The notes beneath the pieces were generated by a model. That model saw only the letters and a program-made list of their open reading frames with translations, was not told the origin of the DNA and searched no databases. Positions 12,057 to 24,128 of a stretch of 64,000 bases of DNA are shown here, piece after piece (position 1 is the stretch's first letter; each line of letters begins with the position of its first letter). Both the position numbers and the translations under genes were made by a program. This DNA comes from Antitrichia curtipendula (taxonomy: Eukaryota > Streptophyta > Bryopsida > Hypnales > Leucodontaceae), in contig OX579633.1 of the NCBI GenBank assembly GCA_951230915.1, positions 8,902,145 to 8,966,144 of the forward strand, given 5' to 3'.

Positions 12057-15000
12057 CTGCAAAATCATTTAAAATCCCGACCAGTAAGTTGAACCAGTAA
12101 TACCGTCATCAATAGAGGTAAAGAATTTACGTTCATTTCGTGAAATTCGCGGAAGTTCATGGCTTTGGAACTTTCCGTAACAGATCTGTAACAGTCGTAA
12201 ATTGGGGAGCTTTTTGTAGTTGAAGGCCACAATTCTGGGGTTCTGAATCTCGTTATTATATTGCATATTGTAGTAAGGAAGCAAGGCTAAGTGATCATCA
12301 AGGTGATCATCAACATACAGTAAGGAAAGGAAAGTAAGAAATGACGGTTTATTCATTACAATAGCAAAGTGGACAACAATAAAAGAAATCGAAGTAAGCA
12401 TAGTTAATTGATTAGATCGCCAAATATGGTGATAGGAAAATGAGCACAAAGCTCTGGAAACTAGTTCGGGTACAGATTTATCAGTTTCTGGCGGCCTGTC
12501 CTGAAGTGGCTTGGAATTCCGCGAAATTAACGAAATTGACGCTTAAGTAAGGCGGTCATCAGTATAAGGAGTCAACGCAAGCATGGTTCCTTAATTGAGC
12601 AGTAAGGAGCACGAAATTTGGTGTTGGTAATGAAATCCTTGGAATATCAAGCATTACCAATAGCTAGAACAAGAGGTGTGTGTTCGTGTGTAAACATATT
12701 ACCATTATCTGCGTCACCTGCGCAGGAGTACCGTTGACTAGCTCGTCCCTCTCCTTCTGCAGCTTACGGACTACGGACCGCATGTGAGCTGCGGTCAAAT
12801 CCTTCAAGCCAGCTTCCTGGCCCACGGCAATTACATGTTGAAGGCCGTGGATGTTGCTCTCCAAGCTCCTGACCTGGATGCATAACGAGAAAACCAAGTT
12901 ACTACAATATGCATTATAATTGTTACATGCATGAGCAAGCCATCAGTTGGGTTCAACATTGTTTTCAATGGACAATGATTTCACTAAAGTGTGCGAAATA
13001 CATGACATTCTCACTATTCAAGGTGGGCGTCATGCATCGTACATGCATACCAATCCTAATTATGTGAGCTTTCTACTGTTGATGTCACAATTTTGGCGCT
13101 CTAATTAGCGACAATTAATATTACGCAATTGACGTTAAAAGGCTGAAGCGCAAGCATGCCCTTGAAGTACAGAAGCAAGACTGTTATAACAGAGGCTCTC
13201 AGTATGTAATTATGTGCAAGTGAAAAAGTCTTGGGTACTGAACAGCATCGGCTGTAGTAACCAGCATTGTTGTATTACAAAGGAAACACACGAACTAAGG
13301 TCAGTTTGTTTGTGAAAATCTTTTGTGTAAAGAAAACAAAGCATAAAAAAATTAAAAGCAGTATTCACTAGGGGAATTCATGTCCTGTTTCATGAAGTTG
13401 CGTGGACTCCGTGGGGGTCGCCGGACATTATAGTATTTCAAAGACCGACCCTGAGTGTGAGCAGTTCATACCACCAATTCGAGGATGAGTAAACAGATGC
13501 CACAACACAAACACGTTTCAACACGAAAGGGTGATTGATTTCAATAATATGGAAGAGCATGGAACTTGAATGAATTCCAAAAACTAGAAGCTACCTTACG
13601 GCCAGGCCATCGTTTCAGCCCAAACTTTCGACAAGCTTTCTTCAGCGTTGTCTGCGAGACTCCCAGCTTCTTCGCAGCATTGACAACACTCAGATGGAAG
13701 TATGCCGACAAATCCGATATCTTCAAAGACTGCGTTCCAACTCCCTGCAGCCGCTAAATGGTAAAACAACAACAGCACAGAAATCAATACAGCAACACAA
13801 CTTGCACAACATTCGTAACATTCTCGCTCAACACTCCCAACACTCACAGTCAATTACAGACCATGATAGCATGTGCATACATTCTATACTCCAATGGTAG
13901 ACAGAGACTATACTGAACCTCACCATCTTGCTGCGTCGCTTTACCGGAAACACGAGCTCGGAACCCCCAATGGACAGCTCGCTATCCACTCCTTCGCCAT
14001 CTCCGATTTGCGGCGCCGAAAGGTTGTGCACTTTCTCCGACGAGTACGACGAAGATGGAAACTTCTCCTTAGAGTTGCCATGACTGGTCTCGCCGCTCAC
14101 AGATCGCTTCGCAGTATTCGCACCATCAGGACCGAGATTATTCGCCTGCACGCAGGGATCAGGACGATTCTCCTTCTCAGCTTCGAGATTGCAAGCCGGG
14201 GAAGGATTCGAGACGTGATTCGTAACAGGAGTGGTGAGTGCCGCGCCGGGAGTTGAAAAAGCTCGCAAACACAACGCCAGGAGCGCGATGTTGGTGGTCG
14301 CGCCGTGCGGACATTGGATGCTCTGGTTGGGAATCATTGACAACTGGCCCTGCAACGCGGATGCGAATGACTGGAAACCTGCAGTGGGCGCAGGCGTCGC
14401 AGTGAACTTCGGCGCCGCGCTTGGGGCGAGGAGGTCGGGGGAGCTGCTGGGTGCTGCGACGCTGACGTTGCAGTTGCTGGCTTTGGCGTTGGTGATTTGC
14501 CGGGTGGACTCGGAGTCTGGGCGTTGTATGGGGGTGACGGTGACGGGTATTGGTGGTGGGGGAGTTGGTTGGGTGGAGTTCACGATGGCGAGAAGTTGCT
14601 TGTCGCCCATACAGATGATCAAGTCGCCGAGCGTGGCGTCCACATCCAGATCCTCGGGCTCGGAGCCATCGCTGCACACCAGTTGCAGGCGCTGGATGCT
14701 GTCGTCGTTATCGATGAGGGCCAGACGCCGCGCGATGCGCTGCCACACACGAAACTGAACCTCAGCATGCGCCACTCACAACGACACATATTAATTAGTC
14801 TCATAGTGATCGACCACAATTCCATGTCTACTCGCTCTACTCTGCAACCGCACCGTAATCGACTCGTTAATTACCGGTCGATCCTCAGTCCCAGCCCGAG
14901 TAATTTCCACTGCTCTTTCGGAGCCCCTCCTCAAAAACCCACCATAAGTCAGCACGTACCCCCCAATGTACCGATCTCCAACAACATTTCCCAAATGCGT

Positions 15001-15990
15001 CCAAAACAACCGAAATCGCAAACACATGCATCAACCATTCTTAACCCGTTTCATCGCCTACTTGGTCTGTCCCAGTAAGCACCACATTGATCAAGCTTCA
15101 CTAACGATCAGCATTCTCTCACAACTAGACGGGTACGTACACAACTGCACATGCAATCGCAAACCACGCATCACACAATTGGTAACAACAACAGCCTTGC
15201 AATACAAACCTCTATGGCAGAAGCAAACTCCTCCAACGTCTCGTTGACATGACGCGCAGAGCTCCACTGATGACTCCTCACAGACACCGTAAACTTCACT
15301 TTCTCCACAACCATTCCTCCCCCACCTCCCCTTACGGCGTTGCCGTTTCCTCTCCCTCCATTTGCAGCAAGAACGGGCACTGTCGCGGGATGATGCAACC
15401 CCCCAAAAGTTGCATTTGCACTCCCATTCCCATGAACGCTTACAGTTCGCACTCTCTGGCCTCCCACCATCGCTCCACACTCTCACCACGAGCTACAAAC
15501 CCACAAAACCTCTTGGATGCAAACTACTCTCAACCAATGGCTGATCGCACTGAAGGGAATTCGTGTACAATTGGTGGCAACAAAACAGTTGGCGTCCCGC
15601 TGCACTGGAGAATGCAAAGTGACTTCAAACTGTACGAGAAATTGCTGTGTATCCGGAGAAGACGAGACGAAGGCGCAAATGTGGAGCGTTTCAGAGACTG
15701 TAATATATAGGAGCTCCCACCCTGCCGAGGTTGGCTCTTTTCTCGCTCGAGCTGCCCGAGGCCATGCTGGACATGTTAACCATGGGTGCATGTGACGGTG
15801 GAAATTGCTTGATTGGGAGTGGAATGTAGGAGTGCTGGAGATGTGGGTCAGACGGGGGTGGAGGCTGGGGCTGTGTTGGCTGCGAGGTTGGGAGCTCGGA
15901 CGTTGCACTTGCCGGCGATGGCGATGGCGTTGGTACCGACTCCTGCTGCTGACCTCCATTTTCACCACCGACCAAAATTTGGAGTTTCAT
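11640..15990 (-). CDS. RWP-RK domain transcription factor gene (multi-exon)
   Basis: The gene encodes a nuclear DNA-binding protein with an RWP-RK domain, a family of green-lineage regulators (RKD and NLP groups) acting in nitrogen responses and gamete or egg-cell identity. The diagnostic domain spans two exons: LGVSQTTLKKACRKFGLKRWPGRK at the end of 13595-13744, joined in phase 0 to VRSLESNIHGLQ at the start of 12718-12873. Supported exons on the minus strand are 13924-14754, 13595-13744, 12718-12873 and 11640-12056; 15210-15470 and 15691-15990 are plausible upstream exons, and others may exist between them. No NLP GAF-like region or PB1 domain was recognised, so RKD-like or a divergent subgroup is more likely. 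GC content is well above the flanks. The exact start and the N-terminal exon chain are unresolved. Confidence 0.8.
12718..12873 (-). CDS. RWP-RK gene, exon with second half of the domain
   Basis: A 156-bp exon between acceptor CATCCAG/GT (AG at 12874-12875) and donor CAG/GTGACG (GT at 12717). It supplies VRSLESNIHGLQ directly after RWPGRK, as the family requires, then a helical, charged stretch (VVRKLQKERDEL) compatible with a short coiled coil. Confidence 0.85.
13595..13744 (-). CDS. RWP-RK gene, exon with core RWP-RK motif
   Basis: A 150-bp, 50-codon exon between acceptor CTGCAG/G (AG at 13745-13746) and donor AAG/GTAGCT (GT at 13594). It encodes KISDLSAYFHL, AAKKLGV, TTLKKACRKFGLKRWPGRK. 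The RWPxRK signature and the preceding helix residues are intact. Confidence 0.92.
13924..14754 (-). CDS. RWP-RK gene, long low-complexity exon
   Basis: A 277-codon open exon ending at donor ATG/GTGAGG (GT at 13923) in phase 0. The first ~60 residues look ordered (VWQRIARRLALID, LGDLIICMG); the rest is Ser/Pro/Ala-rich, ending with a basic cluster (PVKRRSK) that could be a nuclear localisation signal. The acceptor used (GTTCAG near 14755) is weak, so the left edge may be a little off. Confidence 0.6.
15210..15470 (-). CDS. RWP-RK gene, candidate upstream exon
   Basis: An 87-codon frame starting with ATG and ending at GAG/GTTTGT in phase 0. It is Gly/Asn-rich, then VEKVKFTVSVRSHQW and ETLEEFASAIE. 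It may be an internal exon or the true start of the gene. No domain recognised. Confidence 0.4.
15691..15990 (-). CDS. RWP-RK gene, candidate first exon
   Basis: ATG at 15990 opens a Pro/Gln/Ser-rich frame (TSQPTQPQPPPPSDP) with a possible donor AGG/GTGGGA near 15724. A low-complexity N-terminus would suit a transcription factor, but linkage to the downstream exons is not proven. Confidence 0.35.
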   Translation of the reverse strand: MKLQILVGGENGGQQQESVPTPSPSPASATSELPTSQPTQPQPPPPSDPHLQHSYIPLPIKQFPPSHAPMVNMSSMASGSSSEKRANLGRVGAPIYYSL

Positions 15991-16090
15991 GTACCGGTAT
16001 CTGGAGCTGTGAAAGCGCCAAAGGATTTGGGGTTGAGCATTACTCTTGTTTTCTTCACTATTTCTTGTAACAACAAGCATAATTTCTCAT

Positions 16091-16984
16091 TCGTGTCGAA
16101 TAATTTTGATGATTGACACTGTTGGAATGAAAGAAAACTTATGTAGCTTTAATTCCTACAAAAAAGAGATTGATGAAATTGCACAATTTTTTTGACCAAA
16201 TGCCAATCAATTTAGTAATAAGATTGATGAAAGATGTTCAATTAGGTGGTACTACCGTATGCTAGGATTAGATTCATTAGACCCTATACAAAACCATTTC
16301 TTTTGGGGTTGAATATCCTTTCACTAAATTGATTTAGAATTCTTGGAATTTTCATTTCATAAGATTTGGAGTATTTTGTGGCCTTTAGCAAGGCCTTTAG
16401 TAAAGTTGTACTTGAAGGCTTTACCGAATCTTTCATGACCTTTAGCCATAGATTCCTCCCAGAGTCCCAGCTTAATAAGCTAGTAGAAGGACTAGTTAAG
16501 TTTTGATTCCTTTCAATGAACATAGTTTCTCTTCAAGAGGGAAAAAAAGACTAAGTTTAGTAAATTTATATATTCTTTGGAATTTTTACATTTATAAAGA
16601 AATCACCTTGGTATGTATTTTTTTTTTCATTTTTTTTTTATTTATTTTTTTTTTCAAGGATACAAATTATTTTTATTACTATTTTCTACACTATTCAATT
16701 ATGCCACGTGGTTATTATATGCTATATTGTATTATATTTTGAATTACATTTTAAAGAATTTCATTCAAATATAGGGTATGAACATATGCTAAAATTGGAA
16801 TGCTCAAAAGTGCTCTATAAACTCTGATTTTTTTCTCGCGGATATATATCATCATGATTTTGACGTATAGTTTATTTTCAGATAATTTTGAAGTGTGAAA
16901 AAAAGGGTGTGAAGATTTGAAGTGATGGTCTACAATGCCTTCTCCATCCTCCAAAATTCACCAAAAATCGCACAATTGATCATA
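16091..16984. other. AT-rich stretch with poly-T tract, no gene
   Basis: Contains a long T-rich run at about 16616-16660. Short ORFs here lack recognisable features. Confidence 0.5.
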
Positions 16985-18690
16985 CCTTGCTTGGATTGCA
17001 TAAACATATTTATCAGAAAAAATTATCTACTTAGGATCTTTTGGTAGTTTACAAATTGTCCATGAGGTTCATATTTTGAATTTTTTTCAAATGTAGTTGT
17101 AGGAGCCACATGATGGCTTATATTCCTTTTGGAGTTAACTTGTATTTCCACAAACTTATATCTACTAGCTTTGAATTTGCATGGACTTGAAGACAAAAAA
17201 GCATTGCATTGACAAAAATTACATGTGAGGAAGTTTGAGCTAGTAGACTTTATTTGAGACTTCTTCAAGGACAAAGCCTCTCATAGCATAGTGGCTTAGT
17301 TTTGGCAATACAATCTTCTTTGTGTAACACTTCTTCCAATATATATGAATGGATCATTTGCAACTTTCTTGTAGATTGTATATTTGTATTTCTCAAAATG
17401 AAAACTATAATTTCAACAGCTAATTGATGCAAAGTATCAATTGATGTAGGAAGAACAATACAACTCATAATTGATGGATAATGGTGGACATGTTGTGTTT
17501 TATATTCATGTCAAAAAATTGAACATTGTCAAGGTGTCACCTTATAAATGATAAATACAATGTTTCACTTAATTCTTTTTTTAAGTGGACCTTTTGTATT
17601 TGTGTAATATTCAAGACTACAACATTGTTGTCATTCCCTTCACTACATTGCAAGACAAAAATGGAGGACTAAACAAGTTTCTTAAGAGTATGTTTTCTTA
17701 TGTAAATAGTTGAAATGAAAATTTTCTTGAAAGTATTTTCTATGCGGTTGTGCCCGACTTGTTTTTTCTTCGAGACCCATCAATCCATCATTTAGACGAC
17801 AGCATTATTTCATTATATATAGCTTGCTCATTCCTCAAGCCTACATGAGATATTTATAATTGATTTACATTTCAACTATATTATCAAAACTTTAATAATA
17901 TGATTCATCAAAGTTGGTAGCACTCATCATCACTCTATGTCTCTTTGACATAACTATTGAATCTAATCATCATGCCTAGATCATAGATTTCCAGTTTTGT
18001 GGCTTGTAGCAATGATAGTCTGTCTTCATAGCATAGATAGCTAAACTACTGTTGACAAATTTTTAATTCACGTTGGTTTCGATAGAGCATAATTAATATA
18101 TTTTTTGGTCTTGTGGGCCTAAAATGTACAAGCTCTACAATTTTCACTATAGAATATCTATGTCCCCATTAAATGGTTACAATGAATCTCAAAGGCTAGA
18201 TCATTTGGCCTTGTGTTTAGTAATAGATACTATCTATGTTTCCATGATGTAGCTATTTGAACTACCTTTGATAGATTTAAGGTCCATTCCCAATTGGTCT
18301 TTGGGGGGTGGGGGTGGGGTTAGAGTTGTAAAGGAGCAATAAAAAGAAACACATTCCTACCTATGTATGTTGGCAAATGCTGAATCTAAGTTGCAGTTGA
18401 GGTGGCATGCCGCTAAGAGCAATTTTGCAACCAGTTAATGAACAGCAATTAGAGGCCTATCACTTTTGATGTAGTCATCAAGTGCAACTTATCAATCTTA
18501 AAAAAAAATAGTTTTCAAAGTTTTGCAAGCATTCTTAATTATTACATAAGGTGGGTGGAACATTAAGGAAGGAGCATTGCATGAGTTGTCAGTTGGTACA
18601 ATTCATTGATACATACTTATAATACAACCCATGAATGTGCGTTCTTAACAAATCTATCTAATCACACTTACATCAAATTGCTGGCCTACC
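16985..18690 (-). repeat. Inverted copy of the 1.63-kb repeat
   Basis: Reverse complement of parts of 72-2330. For example GTGGACCTTTTGTATTTGTG at about 17584 matches the complement of 85-105, and the block with CACTCTATGTCTCTTTGAC at about 17930 matches 1345-1365. Confidence 0.75.
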
Positions 18691-18974
18691 TTGATTAAAA
18701 CTGAAGCTCATCTAAATTTCAAAAACTTCTTTAAATTAATTTGGACTTCCTATCTAACGTCAAGAAGGAACAACCCCTTAAATTCGTTCATATTTGTCTA
18801 AATAAACCAAAGTTATCCAACTTGGTCTTTCTAGCATGAGATGCATAAACTCCAAATTTCATCATTCTGGATGAATGTAACCTCTCTTTTCTATAGTTAA
18901 TTAGTTTTGGATTTTATTGCCTCTTAAATCTAATTTGATGTCTTTGATTCCAAATGACAATATGAAAGAAAAAA

Positions 18975-19532
18975 AAAGAAAAATTCTATTAGTAGTAAGC
19001 TACCCAAAATTTCTATTAAAACATTAAAACCATTAGATTGTTTATTACAACATTAAAACTATTGAAATTGGCATTTTCCAATTTCATAAATCAATTGTTA
19101 ACAATTTTGTATTACAAATCATTATCTACATCTATCTACACACTATTTTTTTCCTATATGTTGTAAAATTTCAAATGATCTAAAGTTTTTCAAGCATGTA
19201 GCCAACTTGCCTTGAAGAAGGAATCTAAAGAAGAACCACCTTTTTAGACAATTTTTCATTTAAATCTGACCTTGTGAACTTGTGAAGTGCAGTTGCCAAT
19301 TTTTTTACAGGGCCAAAAAGTGGATTTTTGTCACTTCATATGCTAATATCTTGCAATTTACACGGTATAAGTTTTTCAAATTTTTTCCACATCTTTTCAA
19401 ACCGTAGTACTACAAGATCCTACAGTTACATTTGTATACAAATGTTGTTTTTTTAAATTTGGTATTTGTGCTAGAAATGGCACTTTTAGAGCATTTTTGG
19501 TTAATACTTAGTCAAAAACCTCTAGGGGTTAA
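18975..19532 (-). mobile_element. Truncated, rearranged TTAA-family element
   Basis: 19030-19532 is the reverse complement of the 5' half of the 3620/23185 family and ends CTCTAGGGGTTAA. A small direct-orientation piece precedes it (18975-19020) and another follows (19533-19610), indicating a mosaic or nested copy. Confidence 0.6.
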
Positions 19533-20760
19533 ATAAAGGACTTCAAAGTTAATTTTAATGTAAAGATTACATAACTACCCACAAACTAAAACTCTTTTTG
19601 AATATTACAAAAAAAAATGAATTTAATAGAAAAAGATGTTTTTTAGATCTCTACTTTTCATTTTTTTTTAACTATCAAAATAAAAAGTAATTTATGATAA
19701 AAAGGAGTCTTGGAGATTTGCAAAAAATAAACAGGGTTGCTTTACTTAAATTCTTACACACTATTTTTAATTTTTAAATGACCAAGAAAAATAAAATTCA
19801 AATAAAATCAGTCTTTCAAATTTTCAAAAAATAAATGGAGAAGTTATTTAGTTACTTAAATCTCCAACCATTATTTTTTATTTGTAAATCAATGGAAAAA
19901 ATAATTTATTATCAGAAAAAATGAATTCCAAATAAACAATAATTTGTTTTGAATTAAACATCCATTAAGTATTTTTAATTTTTAATTCAATGTAACAAAT
20001 GATATTTGATTAAGATTATAAATATTTGAGTTCTCAAAAATAAACTGGGAAGCTCTTACTTAAATTTTTGTCCGTTCTTTCTTTAATTTATAAAATGAAA
20101 GTGACAAATAATTCATCGTTAGGAAGACTCTTTAAGCCTTAAAATAAATAAATAATAAGTTTTTACTTTTTAGTTGAGCGTCCATTCAATATTAGTTGAA
20201 TTTTTTATTTTTTATTCAATGTAACAAATAATCCTTGATTAGTGTGAGTTATTTAAAAATGGAATTAAAAAATGGAATTTCTTTTACTTAAATCACCACC
20301 ATTTATTTTTTATTTATAAAATTGAAGTGACAAGTAATTCATGATTAGAAGGAAGTATAGGAAATTGAAAAAATTAAATGTAAAAATTATTATTTAAATC
20401 TCCATCTTTTATCTTTTTACTATTAAATCAATTTATAAATAATACTTGAATATAATGAGTCTTTGAGATTTCCAAAAAGTAAATGAGAAAATTTATACTA
20501 AAATCTCCACTCATTGTTTTGTATTTATAGAATCAAAGTGACAAATAATTTATGATAAGGAGTTTTGCTGAGAGTTTAAAAAAATAAATGGATAAGTTCT
20601 AACTTAAGTATTAATTTAGTGTTTATATTTTAAAATCAAAGTCTTAAATAATCATTAATTAAGAGGAGTCTTGGAGAGTTGCAAAATTAAAAGGAGTAGT
20701 TATCACTTAAATCTCCACCCACTAATATTTATTCTTTTTAAATCAACTTCACAAGTCCAG
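19533..20760 (+). repeat. ~115-bp degenerate tandem repeat tract
   Basis: About ten diverged units with AAATCTCCACCC-, TTTATAAAATCAAAGTGACAAATAAT- and GGAGTCTTGGAGA-like blocks; same family as 6293-6600. Confidence 0.65.
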
Positions 20761-21339
20761 TGTTTGAGCTCATGACTATTGTTGTCTAGTCTTGATGTTG
20801 TCTCCATAGAAATAGCTTTTGTAAAACTAGAAAAATGTTTATATTATAAGAAGTCATTGAATAAAGCTTTTATTGTTGGGACTAAGGGTTTTTGTGTTGT
20901 TGTTCAAAATACCTCCTTTAGAGTGTCCCTTGAGATCCATATTGGAAAAACTTGGTATTTTTTTTGTTGGTTTTCTTCTTTGACTTGATCTGATAATTTT
21001 AATAAGTGAGGATAGCAATTGTATTTGTTTTATAGAATATTTTATTTTGTTTATTCATGTTGCATTCTAGACTAAGGTTTTCTACCCAAATATCATTAGC
21101 AATGGCAGCATCTAATGTGACATTTTAAAAGATCAATGGAGCCTGCTGTCACCATATCTAGCGTGCCTATCTTAACATGGCATTCAATGTTTTGGATGTT
21201 ATTGTTTAGGCCTGTGTTTGTGTATAATTGATTATTGAAAAGATGTGTGATGAAATGTAGGTGAGATTAATGAAAGAGTGTCACAATGATTAATGTAGAA
21301 CTGACAGTCTGTGGTGACTTCAACATATGCAATATTCAT
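20761..21339. other. No gene recognised
   Basis: A 69-codon ORF (20779-20988) has no identifiable domain and sits in AT-rich DNA. Confidence 0.4.
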
Positions 21340-23160
21340 ATCAATTGTTTGTATTCTGATAACTTTACTGTTTATAAGAATCAATTATGTTTGAAGAAGT
21401 AACATGGATTACTAAATAGGTGGTGATTTTATTTTATATGGGGAATAGTTTAATTTGTTTGGTAAGGTTATGTGGATTTGACCACTTAATTGTATGTGAA
21501 GATCAATTTTTGTTTGTGAAATGATGAAGACCTGGTCATTTTACAATGCGTAAGGGTCAATTTCATTTAGGAAAGTTACATGGATTACTAATTGTAGGTT
21601 GTTACTTAATTTTATATGGGGAATAGTTTAATTTGTTTGGTAAGGTTATGTGGATTTGACCACTTAATTGTATGTGAAGATCAATTTTTGTTTGTGAAAT
21701 GATGAAGACCTGGTCATTTTACAATGCGTAAGGGTCAATTTCATTTAGGAAAGTTACATGGATTACTAATTGTAGGTTGTTACTTAATTTTATATGAAGG
21801 TTAGTTTAACTTATTTGGTGAGATAATGAGGATTTGATCACTTGATTGTATGTGAGGGTCAATTTTGTTTGGTGAAGTGATGAAGATGAATTTAGTTTAT
21901 TGTATGTGACGATCAATTTTATTTGGTGAAGTAATATGAGTTTATTCACTTTAGTGTATGTAAAGGACAATTTGATTTTGTGAAATGAGCAAGATTACAT
22001 TACTTTACCTTATGTGAGTGTCAATTTTGTTTGGTCACTTTATTGTACTTAAAAATCAATTTGGTTTAAAGAAGTAACTTAGGTTACTAACTTTGATTTT
22101 ATGTGAGGAATAGTTGGGTGAGGTAATGGGAATTTGATCACTTGATTGTATACGAAGATTAATTTTTGTTTGTGAAGTGATGAAGACTTGGTCACTTTAC
22201 AATAGATAATGATCAATTTTGTTTGGGGAAGTTACATGGATTACTAAATAGGGTGTTGCTTCATTTTATGTGAAGGCCTATTGCCCTATTCAATTCATTT
22301 GATGAGCTAACGAGGATTTACCATCACTTCTTTGTAGACTAGGGTCAATTTTGTCTTGTAAAGTAATGAAGATCAAGTGACTTTATTGTTCATGAGAGTT
22401 GACTTTGTTTGGTGAAGTAATGTGGATTTGATCATTTTATTTATTTAAGGTTAATTTTGTTTAGTGAAGTAATGTGGTTTAAATTACATTACTTTAAATG
22501 AGGGTCAAACTTTATTAGGTGAAGTAATGTAGATTAAGTCACTTTATTGTATATAAGGGTCAATTTTGTTTGGTGCGATAATGGAGAACTGGTCACTTTT
22601 ATGTATGTAAGGATCAATTTTGTTTGGTAAAGTGATGTAGAAAAAGATTGTTTTCTTGTACATGAGGATTAATTTTGTTTGGTGAGGTAGTATAAATTTG
22701 GTAACTTTATTGTATGTAAGAGTTTATTTTGTTTTGTGAAATGAACAAGATTACATCACCTCACCTTATGTGAAGGTCCATTTTGTTTAATCACTTTATT
22801 GTACATAATGGTTCATTTTGTTTTGGGAAGTAATGTGGATTAAGTGGTTACTTGGTTGTATATACGGATCAATTTTATTTGGTGGGGTAGTAGAGTTTTT
22901 TATTTATTTATTATATCTAAGGATTGATTTTGTTGCATGAAATGACTTCACTTCACCTTACAAGAGGGTCTATTTTGTTCAAGCACTTTATTGTATGTAT
23001 TATGTAAGGGTCAATTACTCAATTTCGTTTGGAAAAGTAACGTGGATTATTAAACTGGCGGTCACTTGATTTTATGTGATAGTTTAATTTTTTTGGTAAG
23101 GTCATGGGGATTTGATAGCTTAATTGTATGTGAGGATCAATTTTGGTTTGTGAAATGTGA
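21340..23160 (+). repeat. Degenerate ~59-bp monomer array, first block
   Basis: Monomers of the form GTCACTTTATTGTATGTGAG then GGTCAATTTTGTTTGGTGAA and AAGTAATGTGGATT repeat with heavy divergence. Within it, 21433-21610 and the following bases are nearly identical at a 178-bp shift, that is, three monomers duplicated together. Confidence 0.85.
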
Positions 23161-23184
23161 GCGTTCAGTTCTCCATCTTGGTAT

Positions 23185-24128
23185 TTAACCCCTAAAGGTC
23201 AGAGACTATGTTTCCACCAAAACCACTCCAAAACTGCTATTTCTAATACAAGTATCAAACTTTAGAAAAAAGACATTTTGGGGAAAATTTAAGTGTAGGA
23301 TCTTCTAGTACACTAGTTTGAAAAGTTGTGGAAAAATTTCAGAAATTTCCATTGTGTGGATTGCAAGATAATAGCGTTTGAATTGACAAAAATCCTTTTT
23401 TTGTCCCTGCAAAAATCCGGACAGCTGCATTTCACAAGGTCACATTGGTATGAAAAAATGTCCAAAATGGTAGTTGCTCTTTGGATTCATTCTTCAAGGC
23501 AAGTTGGCTACATGCTTAAAAAATTTCAGATCATTTGGAATTGTAAAACATATAGGAAAATAATGGTAAGTAGAAAGAGGTAGAGAATGATTCAAAACAC
23601 TAAATTGTTAAGAATTTAAATACTGAAATAAAAAAATGCCAATCCCAATGGTTGTAATGTTGAAATAAACAATCTACACCCAATGTTTTGTTTTTTGTTT
23701 TTAAAACATTGAAAATTGAGCTAAATAAAGGACTTCAAAGTTTATTTTAGAGTAGAGATTCCATAGTTATCTTCAAAATAACACTCCTCATAACTTTCAT
23801 CTCATCAATCAAAATGGAATGATTCAAAGCTTCCTATATACATATAAATCTAAAGAACCAATTTCAAATTTTTATTTTTTTAAAAGGTGATTTAAAGAAA
23901 AGTTTTTTCAGCTGCCCAGGCTGCCCGCCGACCAATGAAAATGACATATCATGCAATAACTATTTAACCACGTAGTCAAAAGTTATGGAAATTGTTGGGC
24001 CTTAAAGCTACTCCTTGGGCACATCTTGTGTGAAAATTTCAGAGGAAAAAAATAAAATTTTTGTTTGTAGTGAGTTGCCCAAAATCGCTATGTTGTCAAA
24101 AAACGGTGTTTGGTCCTTTAGGGCTTAA
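23185..24128 (+). mobile_element. TTAA-flanked inverted-repeat element, copy 2
   Basis: Starts TTAACCCCTAAAGG (TTAA at 23185-23188) and ends CCTTTAGGGCTTAA (TTAA at 24125-24128). It is collinear with 3620-4565 throughout. Non-autonomous. Confidence 0.78.

Noticed and set aside
13596..13853. Minus-strand Cys-rich ORF overlapping the RWP-RK exon
   Set aside because: It is a shadow frame spanning the intron 13745-13923; the RWP-RK frame explains the exon.
16284..16523. Minus-strand 79-codon ORF
   Set aside because: AT-rich flank, no domain, no splice context tying it to the RWP-RK gene.
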